DNA from: Spirogloea muscicola
Lineage: Eukaryota > Streptophyta > Zygnematophyceae > Spirogloeales > Spirogloeaceae
Direction: 5' to 3'
Assembly (NCBI GenBank): GCA_009602725.1
Contig: WELB01000243.1
Coordinates: forward strand, 1 to 31,304
DNA: 31,304 nucleotides
How positions within the stretch are numbered: the stretch's first letter is position 1; every line of letters begins with the position of its first letter. The position numbers and the translations under genes were made by a program. Shown piece after piece: positions 22,495 through 31,304 of this stretch. Under the pieces are notes generated by a model that worked only from the letters and a program-made list of their open reading frames with translations, made no database searches and was not told the DNA's origin.

Positions 22495-22915
22495 CAAATC
22501 CGACAGACTGCTGGAAAACTATCCCCCTGACAAAAGCCAGAGGCTGCAGCGAGAGCACGGCCAGCACGCAGATGCAAGGCTTGGGCCAATTCCGCTGGAG
22601 GAAGACAAACGCATGCGATATACCTGGGCCCACGAGCCAGCGGCTCGTGAAGTCAGCCGGCTCACCTCACCTGCGGGACACAGCGCGCCGCGCAAACCTG
22701 ACCAGCAGGTCGAGCCACTAGGACCCGGGAGCCCCGTGCACATCCACGGCCAGTGGTACGAACTCGTCCCCAGCCGGGTGGTCTGCGTATTTGGCCGCCT
22801 TGCAGCGAGCCGCGTTTGCCGCTGCATGGCCGGCCCTCGAAGCAGAAAGCCCCGGATAGGCGCGATCCACCACATCGGTGGTGACTGGGAAAGGCCAGCC
22901 CAAAAAGAATGGACA
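22495..22915 (-). pseudogene. LINE endonuclease and tail remnant (minus)
   Basis: Minus-strand reading contains VTTDVVDRAYPG, AKYADHPAGDEFVPLAVDVH and then tail sequence with SWAQVYRMRLSS, matching copy I. The tail contains the uninterrupted version of the site that carries the insertion at 272-314. It is joined at its upper end to a hairpin-family fragment (about 22885-22930). Confidence 0.7.
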
Positions 22916-23210
22916 AGGCTCAAAGAACCGAAAGGCTTCTGAAGGTCTTCATGACGGAGCCACAGGCTAGGCAGACAGGGCGCTCGTAGTACCCCCGTGT
23001 CAGTAGTAGATAGTCCGATGAGCTGAGGGCAGAGCAACCCCACTACGCAAGCCAGAGGTTGCTGCAAGGGCGCGACCGGCTCGGCGATGCAAGCAAGCGC
23101 GTGGGACCGCTGTAGGGACATAGATAGACGCATGCGGTAGCAGGACACAAGACCCCAAGGCACCGAGCCGCCAGGAAGTAGAAGAAAGACGCTTCCAGGA
23201 GGGGGGGGAA

Positions 23211-23395
23211 GGCGTGCGGGGCCAATGAAATGAAATGAAAAGGGAGGCCAATTCAAGCCAATACACAGTTCAAGCAGAGGCGAGTGCAAACTAAACAAGG
23301 CTACATGATACAGAGACCTAAACTAAGGTGCCTAAGGTGACATTAGTACCCACGGGAGAGCACAAACAAATCGGACTAAGCTAACTTGGGGAGCT
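23211..23395 (-). repeat. LINE 3' untranslated region, type B (minus), copy 2
   Basis: Nearly the same as 21517-21706, with a small GAAAT expansion (aatgaaatgaaatgaaaagg). It directly follows, in LINE sense, the coding tail of LINE copy II, showing that type B is that element's own 3' untranslated region. Confidence 0.85.
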
Positions 23396-24690
23396 GGAGC
23401 GCCGCCACGAAAGCCGGTGGCCTGACTTAGAGCACGCCCTGCACGTTGATGAAGAGCCAATGCTTGCGAGCGCAGCAAACAAAGCGAGGGCCGCATTCTA
23501 TAATATGCAATTAAGGCCTGTGGAATGCTGGAGTGGCCCAAGCTGCCCCCCCGACTTTTACGACGCGCATCAACCAGCCGGGCCAGATGCTGGATCAGGG
23601 AGGACCATTTCACGCCGTAGCCGCCGTAGATATCCATGGCACACGGGCAAAGATGGTCCCCTCGGGGATGGTCCTGGTAGTGCCGCTCCTTCTTGCGCTC
23701 CGCGCTGGACGTGGCCCAGCCAGACACGGTTGACGTGGGTGCGCCAGCCTTGTTTGCGTCGATCAGTACCACGTCCAGGAGCAGACGAGGCCCACCGCCC
23801 CGGGGGGTGGCGACCACGTCCAGACGCCGCACGTATGGCTTGCCGCGCCTGAAGGAGATTGGCATGATGCCGGACACCTCCATCGCCGGATGATACCCCG
23901 GCTCTCGCAAAATTCCAAACATTGTATCCCTGAGTAAGTCGTGGGAGGCAATGCGCTCACCCCCCTCAGCACACCTCAGCATGTGCGCAGCTAGGGCGAG
24001 CTTGTCATCGGCAATGTGGCCACACTCGCACTGGCGGATGCCAGCCAAGCAAGGGGGGGGGAGGCCGAGGTGGTGATGGAGCGCGGTACGAAACAGGTTG
24101 TCTGAGAGCCGAAGGGACTCGTATACGGCAGAGCATTTAACCACTCCGACGCGCCTGGGGAGCTGATGGAGAGGAGCCGGGTGAGGCCACGTCCATCGTC
24201 CTTGAGCAGTCCCTGCAATTCAGAGGCGGCCTGCACGTCCGCAGCGTGAGAGTAAAGGCCCTGCACTTTCCTGTCAGAACAGCGTGCCCATGCCGCAAAA
24301 TCTGCATGACCCTCTGCAAGCGTTGGTAAGCAGCGCGAGAGGTCACGTAGTGCTCCGGTTAGAGAAAGCTGGAAGGGCAGGTTCCCTGTTGCAACACTCG
24401 CTATGGCAGGTGCTAAAATAGCCTGGCTCCTCAGGATGAAGCGACTGGAGATGGTGGAGGCCACTTGGGCCCAGCAACCCAGGTGAGCTGCTTGGGACAG
24501 GCGAGCCAATGGACGGCACCCAAGGCCGCCCTTACTGGTGGGTAGGGTACACTGTAGGATGGCCGCCGGCGTGGTGGATAGGTCGGGATGGTCCACCAGG
24601 CCATGAAGAGCCTGTTGGAGTCTGGAGTCCACGATAGAGTAGATGGCGTTTAGTGCAGTGGTGGGGGGCACAGTCCGCGCCAGGAGAGGG
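23396..24690 (-). mobile_element. Non-LTR retrotransposon (RLE-type LINE), 5'-truncated, copy II
   Basis: The minus-strand element starts in the thumb region (SKGGLGCRPLARLSQAAHLG) with no RT palm. It continues through LTRLLSISSPGASEWLNALP, then after one frameshift near 24120 the knuckle CECGHIADDKLALAAHMLRC, the endonuclease RRLDVVATPRGGGPRLLLDV (Asp-x14-Asp), MDIYGGYGVKW, and the tail RMRPSLCLLRSQALALHQRA. It belongs to a different subfamily from copy I (LDVVLID rather than ADVVTTD). The type B 3' untranslated region follows at 23211-23395. Confidence 0.8.
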
Positions 24691-24829
24691 CGGTGGCTGC
24701 GAGAGGCCAGCCCATAGAGAAGCGCGGCCCAGTTGACTGGTGGCTGTGAGAGGCCCCAAAAGGAATGGACAAGGTCTGAAGGAGCCGGATGGCGCAAAAA
24801 GCAAGGTACGGAGTGCTAAGACGGCAGCA
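24690..24829 (-). repeat. Hairpin-family copy (minus) between two LINE pieces
   Basis: Contains ctggtggctgtgagaggccc and ggaatggacaaggtctgaag, the reverse complement of the cttcagaccttgtccattcc lead of the family. It lies between the 5' break of LINE copy II and the next LINE tail. Confidence 0.7.
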
Positions 24830-25130
24830 AGGGGACTCTCAGTAACCTCTAGTCAGTAGATGCAAATCGGAATAGCTAGCAGGCGGATAGACGTCGCCCT
24901 GACGGAAGCCGGACGGAGGCCGCCGCCAAAGCTCGGCCCGCGCGCAAGTGAACCGCGAAGGCAAGGGACTGCTGCAAGGAGATGGCCAAGCGCATCGGGA
25001 AGATTGAGCGAGGGACCCGGCGACATTGAAGCCAGGCTGCTCGCTCTGCTGCCCGTGGCGGCGGCCCACCGCACGCCGCGCATGGCGGTGAAGAAGGTCA
25101 AGCCATTTTGTCCCAAAGGCTCCGTGAAAG
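24830..25130 (-). pseudogene. LINE tail, second copy of the 15.0 kb tail
   Basis: Highly similar to 14990-15270: same terminus (ctcagtaacctctagtcagt, agatgcaa) and the reading FGTKWLDLLHRHARRAV. Only the tail and end remain. Confidence 0.85.
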
Positions 25131-25354
25131 TGCTGCACCCTGTTTGCGGCGCCGCTGGTCAGCTGGAGAGGCCAGCAGCGAAAGTAATGACCACCGACCC
25201 CCGTAACACCCGTGGATGTCCATGGCCAGTGGGTACAATGTATCGCAAGACGGGTGGTCCGTGTACTCGTGGGGTCAGGTGGCCAGGGTTTGTTCGGCCA
25301 CCTTCACAGCATAGCCGGTCTCAGAAGTCGTGGGGCCCTTCTTCCGGAATCTGT

Positions 25355-25410
25355 CGGTGAGGAAGGGGGCGGGGGCGGGGCGTGGCGGTTGGGGTTGGGG
25401 GGGAACAGAG
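25355..25410 (+). other. G-rich, quadruplex-prone tract
   Basis: gaagggggcgggggcggggc followed by ggttggggttggggggg gives several G runs of four or more within about 50 nt. It lies just outside a LINE 3' end that starts at about 25425. Confidence 0.5.
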
Positions 25411-25424
25411 CTTCGGACGAGAGA

Positions 25425-25870
25425 GGAGCGCGCGGTGCGCATGAAATTGAAAGTGAGGCCAATTCTAGCCTTCCAAATGTTCTGTTGACTGGGTAATGAG
25501 CTGGCTAAGGGGGACACTAATATCCCTAAGTGAGCACATGCATATCTGACAAGCTATACTGAGGCGCCAAACCACCACCACGGAAGCCATCGGCCTGGGC
25601 TAATGCACGACAGCACGCTGGTGTATTGCGAGTGCCTGGGAGCGCTGTAGAATCAATGATAGCCGCATTCTATAGCATGCAACGATGTCTTGCGGGATGC
25701 TAGAATGCCCTAAGCTACCCGCCCGACTACGTCGGCGGGCATCGACATGCAATGCCAGGCGATGGAGGAGGGAAGACCACTTCAGTCCGTAGCCGCCGTA
25801 TATGTCCATGGCGCATGGGAAGAAGTGGTCGCCCCAGGGGTGGTCATTGTAGTGCCTCTCCCTCTCCCTC
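25425..25870 (-). pseudogene. LINE tail with type C 3' untranslated region
   Basis: Minus reading contains MDIYGGYGLKWSSLLHRLAL and RMRLSLILQRSQALAIHQRA (subfamily II tail), followed by a different 3' untranslated region (about 25425-25620) that ends in the same terminus as type B: aattggcctc, a pyrimidine stretch, then gcgcaccgcgcgc. Confidence 0.8.
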
Positions 25871-25965
25871 TTCCTCCGGCTCCTTCAGACCTTGTCCATT
25901 CCTTTGGGCTGGCCTCTCCCAGCCACCAGTTAATCTGGCCGCGCTTGCTTCTTCCTCTCGGAATG
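25870..25965 (+). repeat. Hairpin-family copy (plus)
   Basis: Contains ccttcagaccttgtccattc and the hairpin gggctggcctctcccagcca, inserted between two type C LINE ends. Confidence 0.75.
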
Positions 25966-25987
25966 ATGTGTCGCCCAACCTGGCAGA

Positions 25988-26222
25988 GAGAAGGCGCGCG
26001 GTGCTCATGAAATGGAAAGGGAGGCCAATTCTAGCCTTCCAAATGTCCCGTTAACTGGGTAACGAGCTGGCTAAGGGGAAGACGAATATCCCCGAGTGAG
26101 CACATGCATATCTGACAAGCTATACTGAGGCGCCAAACCACCATCACGGAAGCCATTAGCCTGGGCTAATGCACGACCAGCTCGCTGCTGTATCGCGAGT
26201 GCCTGGGAGCGCTGTAGAAGAG
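25988..26222 (-). repeat. LINE type C 3' untranslated region, second copy
   Basis: About 230 nt closely matching 25428-25652: gggaggccaattctagcctt, gagcacatgcatatctgaca, ctatactgaggcgccaaacc, gagtgcctgggagcgctgta. It is truncated in the coding tail. Confidence 0.9.
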
Positions 26223-26223
26223 A

Positions 26224-26440
26224 AAGGCGCGCGGGGCGCATGAAATGAAAAGGGAGGCCAATTCAGAAGAAGAAGTGGCTCTCCCAATGGGGGCTGTAGA
26301 GAAGTGCGCGCCCATAGAGAAGAGGGGCCGGCAAAGCCAGCCCAAAAAAGAATGGACAATGTCCAAAGCCAAAGAAAGAGGAGCCGGAGAAAGGACTACA
26401 CTACAAAACACTGCAGAACACAGAAACGATGCAGAGGGAC
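26224..26440 (-). repeat. LINE 3' terminus joined to a 140-nt hairpin-family repeat
   Basis: 26224-26270 is the shared LINE terminus (ggcgcgcggggcgcatgaaa). It is followed by a hairpin-family piece and, at about 26295-26440, the reverse complement of the repeat inserted in LINE copy I (tggacaatgtccaaagccaa, cactgcagaacacagaaacg). Confidence 0.75.
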
Positions 26441-26483
26441 TGTGTAGGCACAGTCGGTTTGGGTGCCCCTGGTTCTGCCATAG

Positions 26484-26600
26484 CCTCTTCAGGCCCCGCA
26501 GTCGCTGCTTAGCTCGTAGTTTGGCCCCTTCGAACCTTGTCAATTCTTTTCGGGCTGGCTTCTCACAGCCCTTGCCCCCATTGGGAGAGCCACTTCTTCC
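26484..26600 (+). repeat. Hairpin-family copy sharing its leader with the 17.2 kb copy
   Basis: From ctcttcaggccccgcagtcg through ccacttcttc this copy is almost identical to about 17190-17312, including the 27-nt leader. Confidence 0.9.
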
Positions 26601-26790
26601 TGGTTGGAATGCGTCCATGAGAACGACTTCGAGGAGACGACGAGGCCAACCACTCCGGGGGGTGGCCACCACATCCAGACGCCTGACGTAAGGCCTGCCA
26701 CGCTTCTGGAGTACCGGCATGATGGAGTACCGGCATAATGGCCGGCACCTCCATGGCCGCATGATAACCTGCTTTGGACGAGTCGCTCTC
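26601..26790 (-). pseudogene. LINE endonuclease fragment (minus)
   Basis: Minus reading: RRLDVVATPRSGWPRRLLEV followed by VLMD, subfamily II, with Glu at the second acidic position and the same 14-residue spacing. It ends close to the first exon of the O-fucosyltransferase-family gene. Confidence 0.75.
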
Positions 26791-26979
26791 TCCCGTCAGA
26801 AGTGCTCGCTTCCACAAGCCGCTTGCGAGCCACGGTCCCCGCCCCCCACCGGGCGCCGCGACCGGCAGCCGTCGCAGCCGCCCCAGTCCTCCAGGCCCGC
26901 CGCGCCCCCATGCCGCCCTCCCCGCTCTCCTCCGCGCCGCCACGCGCACTCCCACTGCCCCCTTAAGCCCACGGTGCCC

Positions 26980-29900
26980 ATGGCCCTCCGCCACCCTGCC
27001 CGGCCACCTCGCCCGCCTGCTCCCCAGGCCACGCTGCTGCTGGCGGCCCTCCTCGGCGCTGTTGCTGCCGCCGGGGGTGCTGCAGCCTCCGGATCCGAGC
27101 CGGACAGCGTGGTGAGAGCCTCCGATGCAAGCCACAGGCCTCTGCACCGGCTTGGCTACCATCTTGCGCCTCGTCCGTCAAAGCTGCACAGCGATGCCCC
27201 CTGACTCTCCATGGCTGGCCACCGCCTTCGCGATCTAGCGCTGAGCTGCCCACTTCGGCGCAGCAGCTCGAGTGCTCCAGAACGCTCCACAGTGCTGCCC
27301 GCTCATCCTGAAACTGACTTCATTGCCTCGCAGGAGCGTTCCGCAGTCTCTGGCTTGCACGCGCTCGGGGTCGCCGAGCACAAGTGAGCGCCCCTTGCTT
27401 TGCGCTCTACTTGCCAATACCTTGACTGTTCACGTCGGCAAGTGTAGGCCGATATGGTGGCTAGTGGGTTGTGCATCCAGGCTTAGGGCCAGCTCTCTTG
27501 TGGGCCATTGTCAGCCTGTGTTAGCAACAAGTCAAGGCACGTGCAAATCGAGTAGTGTGGAGAGTATATCATCAATGAAGAACAGCAGAAGCAACAAGGC
27601 AGGCGCAAGTTGACTACTGGAAAGCACTGAGGAAAGGCAGGCGCAAGTAAGCACCAGACATCAGAGTCGGGGTCTCATGTTCCTTGGAGCTTCTGCTGCA
27701 AGGAAGCATGTCTAAGTACCTCTGTGATACAGGAAGGTGCTGAGATCTGCAATCCTGTGCTCCTTTCAGGGGCCTCCACGTTCCTGAGCGCGAACAGACG
27801 AAAAACATCTTGAGACCCACGCTACAAGCATGGGAGGAAGGTGAGGCACCGCAAGCAACAATACAGTGGACCTTTGGTCATGGACCTCCTGTACTTTACG
27901 TGCAGAGTTGCTTCTGGAGGACATTGTCTGGACATGCAGTCAAGCAACACCCAGCTCTGCTGGTGGTGACCTGCGGGTAGCCTTTGGATCCTCAATGCAG
28001 GAGTGCCAGAGTCTGAAATGGAGGAGCAGGCAGGTAGCAGAAAGCTTTTGCAGGTGCTGACCAGGAAAGAAGCTCTCCACATACGTATTCCGCCGCCTGC
28101 GCCCTGCAGTGGTATGATACTTACCAAGCTTCTTCTCCTCATCAATATTGCTGCACTTACTGCAAAGTTGACCCTATGCTTGGTCCTGACTAGTACAGCG
28201 TAGACCTTGCAACTTTGTGCCCTTAAGATGGAGATCAATTATGACTGCTCCCAGGCTCTTATACTGCTGCTCTGTCCTTTCCTTCAGAAAGAGCTTTCAT
28301 CTTGCCTGCTGAACAGCAAATACTTTGGAAACCAACGGTGAGTCTTTGCTGAGTTGAGGAAAGCTTGTGCTACAAGTTGCTGCTTACCGTCATGGGAAGC
28401 AGTCTCATGCCAGCTCCTGTTTCATGTGTTAGGTATCACAAAAGTCTAAGATAGCACACACAGACTTACCATTCTGCTTCACTTGAGTTCCAGGAGGAGA
28501 AGTACGTGCTTGCTGTGTGTCGTTATGGAGAGAGTAGCAACGGCATTGTATGTCTTGAGAGATACATGCTGCTGACTGCGCTGCTCAATCGGACGCTGGT
28601 GATTTCGAGGTACTTGTCTTGCTCCTGGCCACCTTCTCCCTTACAATACCCTAGGCAGTCCCTGGTCTTCTTGTGAGCTGATGATCGTAGTCGCCAAAAG
28701 CTGCTGTAATGCCTCCCAGTAAGCTTTTGTGCATCTGTCGCCGACATGTACACACATGGATACCCGTTGTTGATGCCCTGCTCTACAGTAACTGAGGCAC
28801 TTGCTTTCAACAGGCATACATACAACAGAATAGCCAGGTATGATTGGGACTGGGACCTGCTGATGGATGTCAAACATGCCAGGAAGTGCTTTGGCGATAA
28901 TACTGTCATCAGTCTTGCAGAGTACAAGGTCAGCTCATCACCACTCTGCAACTTGTTTTGCATTCAAGAGTTGCAGCCCCAATGCCTGTAGGAACAGCTA
29001 TAGGCATTGTTGCCTATGCACATGCTTCAGCTCCCTCATGGGGTCAACCTGAGTGGCATCCTCCAGCGACGGTATCCTCGTGCGGATGACAGGGTGGTTG
29101 TTGATGAGCTCGTCTGTTGGAAGGTAGGGTTCTCTCATTGCCATCTTCCAAATGCCTGAAACTTGGAAGCACATTCTCAAGGAGTGTCGTTTTGACGAAG
29201 CAGATTGCATTGCTTCACTTACGTCGTGTAGCAAATAGCAAGACATCTGTTATCATTGCTCACCATACAGCTCGTGGATGTCCAGAGAAGTGCTATATTA
29301 AGCCTACTGTAGCCCTGGCCGAGTGTCAGAGCATAGCAATAGAACTGTGTCAGAGCATAGCCATTGGACTGCTTAGAGCTCTGCTGCGCCAGCACTTTGG
29401 ATTCACATAGCAAGTTTTAGGTCTTCTGCGGTCTACATAGCTCTTACTGAACAATGATGGCATCTCTGTCATGCCCTCCAATCTAAAGAAGCTGCTGTTG
29501 CATGCGTTCAGCGGTCATATGATGATCTGCAAAAGATAAGCACATGACATGATGCAAGATAATACAGGTTATATCCATCTGATGCCTGGACATCTCCTTG
29601 TCATCTATTGACTGCTGCAGACCGACTGCCCAGCTCTGCCGAAGAAGATAGGTGACCATCGCCCCGACATCATCTGGCCTCCGGAAGCAGCGCATGCTGG
29701 ATTCAAAGGTGCAGTTCCAGTTTAAGATAATAATTGCTTATAGGATCAGGAAGCCGCCCGCCTCATTGCCGGTACGAGGTTGAGCCACGTACCCCATGCT
29801 TGACGGTGGCCGCCAACGGTGGCCACATGCTCATTGCCTCAAGTAGGTATTATTGCTGAGCATGCAACCTATGTGCACCCTTGTTAGGCAGCCACTAACC

Positions 29901-31066
29901 CCTATCCTTGCACGTTGCGCAGCTTTCACATCGCTAGACGATATTATGCCCGTGTTCAATGCATCCAGAGGGAGGCTCATCACATTTGGCGACTTGTATG
30001 GCACACAAGTCCACTATCCACCTGATTGGCTTTTTCGGCGTCCCTATGGTCCCATGAAACGAAGTTGTCTGCTTCCAATTCTTCCCCACCCAGCCATTGC
30101 TGCTGCTGCGGAGGGCTTTGTACAAACATTCACAGGTGACAATGCCCTCCTAATCGTCCACCTCATCCAGCATATCATGTCCTGCAACCAGGCTGCTGTC
30201 GCTCACAAGGAGTTGCCGATCCTGCATGTGTGCAAGGTCAGGTGGAAACTTCATTGCGCTGCACCTCCGGCGAGGTGACAAGTACAAGTACTGGCGGCAG
30301 TGCAACTGGAAAGACTGGTGCTATTGGCCCGTGACAGAGATCGCCAGCTGCTTGCTCGAAATAGCCGACCGCATTGGGGCGACAACGGTGTTTGCGGCCA
30401 ACAATGGTCACCCGCTGGAGGTCCGACTTTTGCGGCGATTGCTGGCCAGGCGCAGAAGACACGGCCTTAAGCCCGTCACGCTTCTGACCATGCCCGAAAG
30501 GCGAGTCTTCTCGATCTTCACAACTCTGGGGTCTCAATGGCATGCATCGGCCATTCGATCGCTGGTGTCCCCAATTGCAGGAGCCTGTGGTGCAGAAAGC
30601 AGTCAGCTGTCAGATGGGCAGGCCTGCTGAACATGGGTCCCATGGTAGCTCCCTGACTTGTAGTAGCTCTGCGGGGTTCCTTGACAGCCTCGAGGAGGCG
30701 GGTGGTGTTGGGCTGCCCTGGGCACGCCAGTGGAGCAACCTGGGCTTTGATGAGAACAAGTTTGCAATGATCCCGCTGGAGAAGCTCATCTGCTCCTTCT
30801 CCACGGTCTTCGTGACGAGTGGGGAGTCCACTTTCAGCGAGCACATCTCGCGCATGAGGCAGGCGTTGGGGACGTTCTCCTGCATGGATGGCATGCTGTG
30901 CGAAGGCCGTCTTATCAAGCGCGTGGTGCTGATGGAGAAGGCCCCCCTGTACAAGTACAAGCTGAAGGGATCGCAGGCGTGGTTCATTGGCGGGCATGCG
31001 CGCGAGAACTGCAAGGTTGGGAAGAACAAGACGAAGAAGGCGGACTGGGACGATTGCGCACCGTGA
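26980..31066 (+). CDS. GDP-fucose O-fucosyltransferase-family protein, eleven exons
   Basis: Type II secretory-pathway glycosyltransferase candidate. Exons: 26980-27111, 27334-27383, 27770-27840, 28288-28337, 28494-28609, 28814-28928, 29031-29123, 29621-29708, 29923-30135, 30242-30500, 30688-31066; about 521 residues with all phases agreeing. Residues 17-38 are a hydrophobic Leu/Ala/Gly segment, a likely signal anchor. Conserved pieces: KYVLAVCRYGESSNGIV and MLLTALLNRTLVIS (donor-site entry region of the family); CFGDNTVISLAEYK; FNASRGRLITFGDLYG; the hallmark GGNFIALHLRRGD (His-x-Arg-Arg motif of O-FucT domains); TVFAANNGHPLEV; and near the end PLEKLIC and TSGESTFSEHISRMR, the second conserved block. 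The last intron (30501-30687) needs a GC-AG junction (AAAG/GCGAGT); the join then reads MPE/SLEEAGG in phase. Exons 2-4 are short and rest on phase logic more than on similarity. The acceptor protein or glycan is unknown. Confidence 0.85.
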
Positions 31067-31199
31067 GCAGACGCAGGCCGTCAGCTTGTGCCGCGCCATG
31101 GGAGTGCATAGGAAGCAGTGGCAAGGGAGGAGGCCGTCCGGGTGCCAGTGGCCCGGGCAGCAGAGAGTGAGTTGGGGGAATAGGAGGTGCAATGGCGGC

Positions 31200-31304
31200 A
31201 TGGCGGGGGGGGGGGGGAAAGGCGGGCGGCGAAGTCGCGACAGAGAGAGCGAGGTCTGAGCAAGGCCGGACAAGGCCCGAGAAGCCCCCCCCAACCCCCC
31301 CCCC
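31200..31304. repeat. Poly-G and poly-C tracts at the window end
   Basis: A run of 12 or more G at about 31205 and a C10 run at the very end, in the 3' flank of the O-fucosyltransferase-family gene. These could also be sequencing-difficult spots. Confidence 0.6.

Noticed and set aside
29117-29410. 97-residue plus-strand frame between O-fucosyltransferase exons
   Set aside because: It includes exon 7 codons in another phase and intron sequence; the next exon at 29621 continues the gene in phase.

Overview
The window is nuclear DNA of a eukaryote, most likely a green alga (Chlorophyta). The evidence is: spliceosomal GT-AG introns in every gene; a plant-type bHLH factor with an N-terminal MYC_N region and a C-terminal ACT-like region; a porphobilinogen deaminase with a basic, alanine-rich leader like a plastid transit peptide; a plant-like O-fucosyltransferase; and very GC-rich first exons. 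I cannot name the genus. Nearly all long ORFs here are antisense or frame shadows. I built the gene models by joining short exons at GT-AG sites so that conserved family motifs run on in phase.

Layout: 1-985 holds retrotransposon debris and flank. A leucine aminopeptidase gene (M17, minus, 985-3825) lies head to head with a bHLH transcription factor gene (plus, 3872-7023, 5' end missing). The splicing factor SF3B6 (minus, 7456-8684) converges on the bHLH gene. 8.7-11.4 kb is repeat-rich. Porphobilinogen deaminase (plus, 11460-13465) converges on a small unknown gene (minus, 14025-14500). 14.5-18.0 kb is nested retroelement material with a dead reverse transcriptase. A ten-exon homologue of the bacterial exo-N-acetylmuramidase NamZ (DUF1343/GH171) lies at 18029-21329 (minus). 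21.4-26.9 kb is a second nest of retroelements. An eleven-exon O-fucosyltransferase-family gene (plus, 26980-31066) closes the window.

The genes do not form a pathway: this is ordinary mosaic nuclear gene order with two transposon islands. The island copies belong to a non-LTR (LINE) family with the order reverse transcriptase, CxC..H..C knuckle, restriction-like endonuclease (D-x14-D/E), and a basic tail. They are riddled with a short GGGCTGG-type hairpin repeat that inserts with target-site duplication.

The most interesting items are the intron-rich NamZ gene (nine introns, all phase 0), the RLE-type LINE family with its conserved 3' terminus, the small hairpin element with a paralogous empty site in the same window, and the bHLH/aminopeptidase head-to-head junction. 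Single N characters fall in the first exons of four genes and leave those starts uncertain.
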